A DNA stretch of 64,000 nt from Auanema rhodensis. Its lineage: Eukaryota > Nematoda > Chromadorea > Rhabditida > Rhabditidae. Made by a program: the position numbers and the translations under genes. The stretch covers positions 434,001-498,000 of the forward strand of contig CAXKVF010000073.1 of assembly GCA_964057225.1 (NCBI GenBank), written 5' to 3'. Under the pieces are notes generated by a model. The model had not been told where the DNA came from. It ran no database searches and was given only the letters and a program-made list of their open reading frames with translations. This document shows, one piece after another, positions 54,736-64,000 of this stretch (the stretch's first letter is position 1; the number at the start of each line of letters is the position of its first letter).

Positions 54736-57700
54736 TCTGATTTTGAAAACCGCATCTCTTTATCTTTCACGTGAAGCGAGTTACATACCAAGTGCACATC
54801 ACGTGTACATTTAATTAGCATAAATTAAAGTTCACGTAAATTTCAAAGTCATGGTTACCATGAACCAATATCAATGAAAATTTGTTTTTAGACTAATATG
54901 GACATGGGGAATCTGATTTTGAAAACCGCATCTCTTTATCTTTCACGTGAAGCGAGTTACATACCAAGTGCACATCACGTGTACATTTAATTAGCATAAA
55001 TTAAAGTTCACGTAAATTTCAAAGTCATGGTTACCATGCACCAATATCAATAAAAATTTGTTTTTAGACTAATATGGACATGGGGAATCTAATTTTGAAA
55101 ACCGCATCTCTTTATCTTTCACGTGAAGCGAGTTACATACCAAGTGCACATCACGTGTACATTTAATTAGCATGAATTAAAGTTCACGTAAATTTCAAAG
55201 TCATGGTTACCATGAACCAATATCAATAAAAATTTGTTTTTAGACTAATATGGACATGGGGAATCTAATTTTGACAACCGCATCTCTTTATCTTTCACGT
55301 GAAGCGAGTTACATACCAAGTGCACATCACGTGTACATTTAATTAGCATAAATTAAAGTTCACGTAAATTTCAAAGTCATGGTTACCATGAACCAATATC
55401 AATGAAAATTTGTTTTTAGACTAATATGGACATGGGGAATCTGATTTTGAAAACCGCATCTCTTTGTCTTTCACGTGAAGCGAGTTACATACCAAGTGCA
55501 CATCACGTGTACATTTAATTAGCATAAATTAAAGTTCACGTAAATTTCAAAGTCATGGTTACCATGAACCAATATCAATGAAAATTTGTTTTTAGACTAA
55601 TATGGACATGGGGAATCTGATTTTGAAAACCGCATCTCTTTATCTTTCACGTGAAGCGAGTTACATACCAAGTGCACATCACGTGTACATTTAATTAGCA
55701 TAAATTAAAGTTCACGTAAATTTCAAAGTCATGGTTACCATGCACCAATATCAATAAAAATTTGTTTTTAGACTAATATGGACATGGGGAATCTAATTTT
55801 GAAAACCGCATCTTTTTATCTTTCACGTGAAGCGAGTTACATACCAAGTGCACATCACGTGTACAATTAATTAGCATAAATTAAAGTTCACGTAAATTTC
55901 AAAGTCATGGTTACCATGCACCAATATCAATAAAAATTTGTTTTTAGACTAATATGGACATGGGGAATCTAATTTTGAAAACCGCATCTTTTTATCTTTC
56001 ACGTGAAGCGAGTTACATACCAAGTGCACATCACGTGTACAATTAATTAGCATAAATTAAAGTTTACGTAAATTTCAAAGTCATGGTTACCATGAACCAA
56101 TATCAATAAAAATTTGTTTCTAGACTAATATGGACATGTGGAATCTAATTTTGAAAACCGCATCTCTTTATCTTTCACGTGAAGCGAGTTACATACCAAG
56201 TGCACATCACGTGTACATTTAATTAGCATAAATTAAAGTTCACGTAAATTTCAAAGTCATGGTTACCATGCACCAATATCAATAAAAATTTGTTTTTAGA
56301 CTAATATGGACATGGGGAATCTAATTTTGACAACCGCAACTCTTTATCTTTCACGTGAAGCGAGTTACATACCAAGTGCACATCACGTGTACATTTAATT
56401 AGCATAAATTAAAGTTCACGTAAATTTCAAAGTCATGGTTACCATGCACCAATATCAATAAAAATTTGTTTTTAGACTAATATGGACATGGGGAATCTAA
56501 TTTTGAAAACCGCATCTTTTTATCTTTCACGTGAAGCGAGTTACATACCAAGTGCACATCACGTGTACAATTAATTAGCATAAATTAAAGTTCACGTAAA
56601 TTTCAAAGTCATGGTTACCATGCACCAATATCAATAAAAATTTGTTTTTAGACTAATATGGACATGGGGAATCTAATTTTGAAAACCGCATCTTTTTATC
56701 TTTCACGTGAAGCGAGTTACATACCAAGTGCACATCACGTGTACAATTAATTAGCATAAATTAAAGTTTACGTAAATTTCAAAGTCATGGTTACCATGAA
56801 CCAATATCAATAAAAATTTGTTTCTAGACTAATATGGACATGTGGAATCTAATTTTGAAAACCGCATCTCTTTATCTTTCACGTGAAGCGAGTTACATAC
56901 CAAGTGCACATCACGTGTACATTTAATTAGCATAAATTAAAGTTCACGTAAATTTCAAAGTCATGGTTACCATGCACCAATATCAATAAAAATTTGTTTT
57001 TAGACTAATATGGACATGGGGAATCTAATTTTGACAACCGCAACTCTTTATCTTTCACGTGAAGCGAGTTACATACCAAGTGCACATCACGTGTACATTT
57101 AATTAGCATAAATTAAAGTTCACGTAAATTTCAAAGTCATGGTTACCATGAACCAATATCAATGAAAATTTGTTTTTAGACTAATATGGACATGGGGAAT
57201 CTGATTTTGAAAACCGCATCTCTTTATCTTTCACGTGAAGCGAGTTACATACCAAGTGCACATCACGTGTACATTTAATTAGCATAAATTAAAGTTCACG
57301 TAAATTTCAAAGTCATGGTTACCATGAACCAATATCAATGAAAATTTGTTTTTAGACTAATATGGACATGGGGAATCTGATTTTGAAAACCGCATCTCTT
57401 TATCTTTCACGTGAAGCGAGTTACATACCAAGTGCACATCACGTGTACATTTAATTAGCATAAATTAAAGTTCACGTAAATTTCAAAGTCATGGTTACCA
57501 TGAACCAATATCAATGAAAATTTGTTTTTAGACTAATATGGACATGGGGAATCTGATTTTGAAAACCGCATCTCTTTATCTTTCACGTGAAGCGAGTTAC
57601 ATACGAAGTGCACATCACGTGTACATTTAATTAGCATAAATTAAAGTTCACGTAAATTTCAAAGTCATGGTTACCATGAACCAATATCAATGAAAATTTG

Positions 57701-58255
57701 TTTTTAGACTAATATGGACATGGGGAATCTGATTTTGAAAACCGCATCTCTTTATCTTTCACGTGAAGCGAGTTACATACCAAGTGCACATCACGTGTAC
57801 ATTTAATTAGCATAAATTAAAGTTCACGTAAATTTCAAAGTCATGGTTACCATGCACCAATATCAATAAAAATTTGTTTTTAGACTAATATGGACATGGG
57901 GAATCTAATTTTGAAAACCGCATCTTTTTATCTTTCACGTGAAGCGAGTTACATACCAAGTGCACATCACGTGTACAATTAATTAGCATAAATTAAAGTT
58001 CACGTAAATTTCAAAGTCATGGTTACCATGCACCAATATCAATAAAAATTTGTTTTTAGACTAATATGGTCATGGGGAATCTAATTTTGAAAACCGCATC
58101 TTTTTATCTTTCACGTGAAGCGAGTTACATACCAAGTGCACATCACGTGTACAATTAATTAGCATAAATTAAAGTTTACGTAAATTTCAAAGTCATGGTT
58201 ACCATGAACCAATATCAATAAAAATTTGTTTCTAGACTAATATGGACATGTGGAA
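54736..58255. repeat. 20-monomer block duplicated from 23232-26751
   Basis: Twenty monomers in the same order as 23232-26751. The shared rare copy TTTGTCTTTC (55440 and 23936) supports common descent. One visible difference is GGTTACCATG here against GGTTAGCATG at 23584. Confidence 0.88.
56848..58255. repeat. 8-mer HOR copy (1408 bp)
   Basis: P, Q, G, G, Gg, Gc, T1t, T2, with ATACGAAG near 57602 and ATGGTCAT near 58070. This is the domain VI equivalent of 25344-26751. Confidence 0.92.
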
Positions 58256-59839
58256 TCTAATTTTGAAAACCGCATCTCTTTATCTTTCACGTGAAGCGAG
58301 TTACATACCAAGTGCACATCACGTGTACAATTAATTAGCATAAATTAAAGTTTACGTAAATTTCAAAGTCATGGTTACCATGAACCAATATCAATAAAAA
58401 TTTGTTTCTAGACTAATATGGACATGTGGAATCTAATTTTGAAAACCGCATCTCTTTATCTTTCACGTGAAGCGAGTTACATACCAAGTGCACATCACGT
58501 GTACATTTAATTAGCATAAATTAAAGTTCACGTAAATTTCAAAGTCATGGTTACCATGCACCAATATCAATAAAAATTTGTTTTTAGACTAATATGGACA
58601 TGGGGAATCTAATTTTGACAACCGCAACTCTTTATCTTTCACGTGAAGCGAGTTACATACCAAGTGCACATCACGTGTACATTTAATTAGCATAAATTAA
58701 AGTTCACGTAAATTTCAAAGTCATGGTTACCATGAACCAATATCAATGAAAATTTGTTTTTAGACTAATATGGACATGGGGAATCTGATTTTGAAAACCG
58801 CATCTCTTTATCTTTCACGTGAAGCGAGTTACATACCAAGTGCACATCACGTGTACATTTAATTAGCATAAATTAAAGTTCACGTAAATTTCAAAGTCAT
58901 GGTTACCATGAACCAATATCAATGAAAATTTGTTTTTAGACTAATATGGACATGGGGAATCTGATTTTGAAAACCGCATCTCTTTATCTTTCACGTGAAG
59001 CGAGTTACATACCAAGTGCACATCACGTGTACATTTAATTAGCATAAATTAAAGTTCACGTAAATTTCAAAGTCATGGTTACCATGAACCAATATCAATG
59101 AAAATTTGTTTTTAGACTAATATGGACATGGGGAATCTGATTTTGAAAACCGCATCTCTTTATCTTTCACGTGAAGCGAGTTACATACGAAGTGCACATC
59201 ACGTGTACATTTAATTAGCATAAATTAAAGTTCACGTAAATTTCAAAGTCATGGTTACCATGAACCAATATCAATGAAAATTTGTTTTTAGACTAATATG
59301 GACATGGGGAATCTGATTTTGAAAACCGCATCTCTTTATCTTTCACGTGAAGCGAGTTACATACCAAGTGCACATCACGTGTACATTTAATTAGCATAAA
59401 TTAAAGTTCACGTAAATTTCAAAGTCATGGTTACCATGCACCAATATCAATAAAAATTTGTTTTTAGACTAATATGGACATGGGGAATCTAATTTTGAAA
59501 ACCGCATCTTTTTATCTTTCACGTGAAGCGAGTTACATACCAAGTGCACATCACGTGTACAATTAATTAGCATAAATTAAAGTTCACGTAAATTTCAAAG
59601 TCATGGTTACCATGCACCAATATCAATAAAAATTTGTTTTTAGACTAATATGGTCATGGGGAATCTAATTTTGAAAACCGCATCTTTTTATCTTTCACGT
59701 GAAGCGAGTTACATACCAAGTGCACATCACGTGTACAATTAATTAGCATAAATTAAAGTTTACGTAAATTTCAAAGTCATGGTTACCATGAACCAATATC
59801 AATAAAAATTTGTTTCTAGACTAATATGGACATGTGGAA
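58256..59839. repeat. 9-mer HOR copy 1: hybrid monomer plus 8-mer (1584 bp)
   Basis: Opens with a hybrid monomer (58256-58431) that has the 23C start of P but 75A, 98T, 128A, 153C and 172T of T2. The normal P-Q-G-G-Gg-Gc-T1t-T2 series follows. The unit repeats immediately at 59840. Confidence 0.92.
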
Positions 59840-61423
59840 TCTAATTTTGAAAACCGCATCTCTTTATCTTTCACGTGAAGCGAGTTACATACCAAGTGCA
59901 CATCACGTGTACAATTAATTAGCATAAATTAAAGTTTACGTAAATTTCAAAGTCATGGTTACCATGAACCAATATCAATAAAAATTTGTTTCTAGACTAA
60001 TATGGACATGTGGAATCTAATTTTGAAAACCGCATCTCTTTATCTTTCACGTGAAGCGAGTTACATACCAAGTGCACATCACGTGTACATTTAATTAGCA
60101 TAAATTAAAGTTCACGTAAATTTCAAAGTCATGGTTACCATGCACCAATATCAATAAAAATTTGTTTTTAGACTAATATGGACATGGGGAATCTAATTTT
60201 GACAACCGCAACTCTTTATCTTTCACGTGAAGCGAGTTACATACCAAGTGCACATCACGTGTACATTTAATTAGCATAAATTAAAGTTCACGTAAATTTC
60301 AAAGTCATGGTTACCATGAACCAATATCAATGAAAATTTGTTTTTAGACTAATATGGACATGGGGAATCTGATTTTGAAAACCGCATCTCTTTATCTTTC
60401 ACGTGAAGCGAGTTACATACCAAGTGCACATCACGTGTACATTTAATTAGCATAAATTAAAGTTCACGTAAATTTCAAAGTCATGGTTACCATGAACCAA
60501 TATCAATGAAAATTTGTTTTTAGACTAATATGGACATGGGGAATCTGATTTTGAAAACCGCATCTCTTTATCTTTCACGTGAAGCGAGTTACATACCAAG
60601 TGCACATCACGTGTACATTTAATTAGCATAAATTAAAGTTCACGTAAATTTCAAAGTCATGGTTACCATGAACCAATATCAATGAAAATTTGTTTTTAGA
60701 CTAATATGGACATGGGGAATCTGATTTTGAAAACCGCATCTCTTTATCTTTCACGTGAAGCGAGTTACATACGAAGTGCACATCACGTGTACATTTAATT
60801 AGCATAAATTAAAGTTCACGTAAATTTCAAAGTCATGGTTACCATGAACCAATATCAATGAAAATTTGTTTTTAGACTAATATGGACATGGGGAATCTGA
60901 TTTTGAAAACCGCATCTCTTTATCTTTCACGTGAAGCGAGTTACATACCAAGTGCACATCACGTGTACATTTAATTAGCATAAATTAAAGTTCACGTAAA
61001 TTTCAAAGTCATGGTTACCATGCACCAATATCAATAAAAATTTGTTTTTAGACTAATATGGACATGGGGAATCTAATTTTGAAAACCGCATCTTTTTATC
61101 TTTCACGTGAAGCGAGTTACATACCAAGTGCACATCACGTGTACAATTAATTAGCATAAATTAAAGTTCACGTAAATTTCAAAGTCATGGTTACCATGCA
61201 CCAATATCAATAAAAATTTGTTTTTAGACTAATATGGTCATGGGGAATCTAATTTTGAAAACCGCATCTTTTTATCTTTCACGTGAAGCGAGTTACATAC
61301 CAAGTGCACATCACGTGTACAATTAATTAGCATAAATTAAAGTTTACGTAAATTTCAAAGTCATGGTTACCATGAACCAATATCAATAAAAATTTGTTTC
61401 TAGACTAATATGGACATGTGGAA
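59840..61423. repeat. 9-mer HOR copy 2 (1584 bp)
   Basis: Same nine subtypes as 58256-59839, including the P/T2 hybrid at 59840-60015. The hybrid was therefore present before the 9-mer was duplicated. Confidence 0.92.
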
Positions 61424-62127
61424 TCTAATTTTGAAAACCGCATCTCTTTATCTTTCACGTGAAGCGAGTTACATACCAAGTGCACATCACGTGTACATTT
61501 AATTAGCATAAATTAAAGTTCACGTAAATTTCAAAGTCATGGTTACCATGCACCAATATCAATAAAAATTTGTTTTTAGACTAATATGGACATGGGGAAT
61601 CTAATTTTGACAACCGCAACTCTTTATCTTTCACGTGAAGCGAGTTACATACCAAGTGCACATCACGTGTACATTTAATTAGCATAAATTAAAGTTCACG
61701 TAAATTTCAAAGTCATGGTTACCATGCACCAATATCAATAAAAATTTGTTTTTAGACTAATATGGACATGGGGAATCTAATTTTGAAAACCGCATCTTTT
61801 TATCTTTCACGTGAAGCGAGTTACATACCAAGTGCACATCACGTGTACAATTAATTAGCATAAATTAAAGTTCACGTAAATTTCAAAGTCATGGTTACCA
61901 TGCACCAATATCAATAAAAATTTGTTTTTAGACTAATATGGACATGGGGAATCTAATTTTGAAAACCGCATCTTTTTATCTTTCACGTGAAGCGAGTTAC
62001 ATACCAAGTGCACATCACGTGTACAATTAATTAGCATAAATTAAAGTTTACGTAAATTTCAAAGTCATGGTTACCATGAACCAATATCAATAAAAATTTG
62101 TTTCTAGACTAATATGGACATGTGGAA
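61424..62127. repeat. 4-mer P-Qc-T1-T2
   Basis: Matches 24640-25343, 28160-28863 and 56144-56847. Confidence 0.88.
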
Positions 62128-63887
62128 TCTAATTTTGAAAACCGCATCTCTTTATCTTTCACGTGAAGCGAGTTACATACCAAGTGCACATCACGTGTAC
62201 ATTTAATTAGCATAAATTAAAGTTCACGTAAATTTCAAAGTCATGGTTACCATGCACCAATATCAATAAAAATTTGTTTTTAGACTAATATGGACATGGG
62301 GAATCTAATTTTGACAACCGCAACTCTTTATCTTTCACGTGAAGCGAGTTACATACCAAGTGCACATCACGTGTACATTTAATTAGCATAAATTAAAGTT
62401 CACGTAAATTTCAAAGTCATGGTTACCATGAACCAATATCAATGAAAATTTGTTTTTAGACTAATATGGACATGGGGAATCTGATTTTGAAAACCGCATC
62501 TCTTTATCTTTCACGTGAAGCGAGTTACATACCAAGTGCACATCACGTGTACATTTAATTAGCATAAATTAAAGTTCACGTAAATTTCAAAGTCATGGTT
62601 ACCATGAACCAATATCAATGAAAATTTGTTTTTAGACTAATATGGACATGGGGAATCTGATTTTGAAAACCGCATCTCTTTATCTTTCACGTGAAGCGAG
62701 TTACATACCAAGTGCACATCACGTGTACATTTAATTAGCATAAATTAAAGTTCACGTAAATTTCAAAGTCATGGTTACCATGAACCAATATCAATGAAAA
62801 TTTGTTTTTAGACTAATATGGACATGGGGAATCTGATTTTGAAAACCGCATCTCTTTATCTTTCACGTGAAGCGAGTTACATACGAAGTGCACATCACGT
62901 GTACATTTAATTAGCATAAATTAAAGTTCACGTAAATTTCAAAGTCATGGTTACCATGAACCAATATCAATGAAAATTTGTTTTTAGACTAATATGGACA
63001 TGGGGAATCTGATTTTGAAAACCGCATCTCTTTATCTTTCACGTGAAGCGAGTTACATACCAAGTGCACATCACGTGTACATTTAATTAGCATAAATTAA
63101 AGTTCACGTAAATTTCAAAGTCATGGTTACCATGAACCAATATCAATGAAAATTTGTTTTTAGACTAATATGGACATGGGGAATCTGATTTTGAAAACCG
63201 CATCTCTTTATCTTTCACGTGAAGCGAGTTACATACCAAGTGCACATCACGTGTACATTTAATTAGCATAAATTAAAGTTCACGTAAATTTCAAAGTCAT
63301 GGTTACCATGAACCAATATCAATGAAAATTTGTTTTTAGACTAATATGGACATGGGGAATCTGATTTTGAAAACCGCATCTCTTTATCTTTCACGTGAAG
63401 CGAGTTACATACGAAGTGCACATCACGTGTACATTTAATTAGCATAAATTAAAGTTCACGTAAATTTCAAAGTCATGGTTACCATGAACCAATATCAATG
63501 AAAATTTGTTTTTAGACTAATATGGACATGGGGAATCTGATTTTGAAAACCGCATCTCTTTATCTTTCACGTGAAGCGAGTTACATACCAAGTGCACATC
63601 ACGTGTACATTTAATTAGCATAAATTAAAGTTCACGTAAATTTCAAAGTCATGGTTACCATGCACCAATATCAATAAAAATTTGTTTTTAGACTAATATG
63701 GACATGGGGAATCTAATTTTGAAAACCGCATCTTTTTATCTTTCACGTGAAGCGAGTTACATACCAAGTGCACATCACGTGTACAATTAATTAGCATAAA
63801 TTAAAGTTTACGTAAATTTCAAAGTCATGGTTACCATGAACCAATATCAATAAAAATTTGTTTCTAGACTAATATGGACATGTGGAA
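62128..63887. repeat. Expanded HOR unit with G-G-Gg triplet duplicated
   Basis: Order P, Q, G, G, Gg, G, G, Gg, Gc, T2. Relative to the 8-mer, the three monomers G-G-Gg are duplicated (ATACGAAG appears near 62882 and again near 63410) and the T1t monomer is missing. Confidence 0.9.
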
Positions 63888-64000
63888 TCTAATTTTGAAA
63901 ACCGCATCTCTTTATCTTTCACGTGAAGCGAGTTACATACCAAGTGCACATCACGTGTACAATTAATTAGCATAAATTAAAGTTTACGTAAATTTCAAAG
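63888..64000. repeat. Partial monomer at window end (P/T2 hybrid type)
   Basis: The first 113 bases of a monomer with 23C, 75A and 98T, the same start as the hybrids at 58256 and 59840. It is cut by the window edge, not by a biological boundary. Confidence 0.85.

Larger units (their letters stand above)
1..64000. repeat. Satellite array of 176-bp monomers filling the window
   Basis: The window is a continuous head-to-tail array. Monomer starts fall at 1 + 176k through 13905 and at 14080 + 176m through 63888, giving 363 full copies plus a 113-base partial, with no inserted sequence and no inversion. Copies usually differ at about 0-7 of 176 sites. The array runs off both ends, so its true size and edges are unknown. 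No gene can be supported: every monomer carries stop triplets on both strands, and because 176 is not a multiple of three, each stop enters all three frames within 528 bp. No transposon, telomere motif, tRNA or rRNA is visible. HOR organisation and monomer size fit centromeric satellites of eukaryotes; a centromeric role is inferred, not shown. Confidence 0.98.
54736..64000. repeat. Domain VI: second copy of the domain III/IV HOR family
   Basis: From 54736 the subtypes repeat the order found from 23232: G, Gc, M, N, G with TTTGTC, Gc, T1, T2, P, Qc, T1, T2, P, Q, G, G, Gg, Gc, T1t, T2. The offset is 31504 bp, exactly 179 monomers, through 58255. Beyond that, extra hybrid monomers and one extra 8-mer break strict collinearity. 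The domain continues past the window end. Confidence 0.9.

Noticed and set aside
1-64000. Protein-coding genes or long ORFs
   Set aside because: All sequence is satellite. Stops recur in every monomer, and the non-triplet length moves them through all frames within 528 bp.
1-64000. CRISPR array
   Set aside because: The repeats are contiguous 176-bp units without unique spacers, and no cas gene is present.
1-64000. Primate alpha satellite, Arabidopsis CEN180 or Brassica CentBr
   Set aside because: The length is similar but, from memory, the sequence does not resemble these families. This is not a database comparison.
1-64000. Telomere repeats or transposon fragments inside the array
   Set aside because: No TTAGGG or TTTAGGG runs, no LTR or TIR boundaries and no break in monomer register were found.
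1-64000. Bacterial or phage origin
   Set aside because: Tens of kilobases of gene-free, HOR-structured 176-bp satellite have no known bacterial counterpart.

Overview
The whole 64-kb window is one uninterrupted tandem satellite array. Every base belongs to a head-to-tail series of 176-bp monomers in one orientation. There are 363 complete monomers and one partial (113 bases, 63888-64000). Using the TCT before ATTTTG as base 1, monomers start at 1 + 176k up to 13905. One monomer (13905-14079) is 175 bp because an A-run lost a base, and starts then continue at 14080 + 176m to the end. No gene, RNA gene, transposon, telomere repeat, CRISPR array or unique sequence is present. The consensus has 57 G/C in 176 bases (about 32% GC) and five CpGs.

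A homogeneous satellite with nucleosome-scale monomers, tens of kilobases long and organised in higher-order repeats (HORs), points to a eukaryote, most plausibly centromeric or pericentromeric DNA from a long-read assembly. I do not recognise the monomer. From memory it is not primate alpha satellite, Arabidopsis CEN180 or Brassica CentBr. A plant is plausible because of the monomer length, but the species cannot be read from the sequence, and centromere function is inference.

Layout by diagnostic bases: (I) 1-13376, subtypes A-E, with recurring A-B-C-D tetramers, an 8-monomer-offset duplication (4401/5809) and a 7-mer tandem (11089/12321). (II) 13377-19887, a precise 11-monomer tandem duplication (14960-16895 and 16896-18831) between two related flanks. 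(III) 19888-24287, 4-mer and 5-mer HORs. (IV) 24288-37311, the clearest HOR domain: an 8-mer P-Q-G-G-Gg-Gc-T1t-T2 (1408 bp), built into a 17-mer (2992 bp) present two and four-fifths times. (V) 37312-54735, an older-looking mixed domain rich in 73A, 123T and TCAAA variants, holding a roughly 3-kb duplication with whole-monomer indels and an 880-bp block copied 7744 bp away. (VI) 54736-64000, a second copy of the domain III/IV family offset by 31504 bp, extended by 9-mers with hybrid monomers and running off the window edge.

Nothing here encodes a protein. The monomer is dense in short dyad symmetries: TTTT-G-AAAA, TTCACGTGAA, GTGCAC, CACGTG, an AT hairpin, CATGGT-T-ACCATG and TAAAAA/TTTTTA. 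Several subtype substitutions create, extend or break these dyads. The array records unequal crossover in steps of whole monomers: nested HORs, collapsed units, hybrid monomers and triplet expansions, with almost no loss of the 176-bp register.
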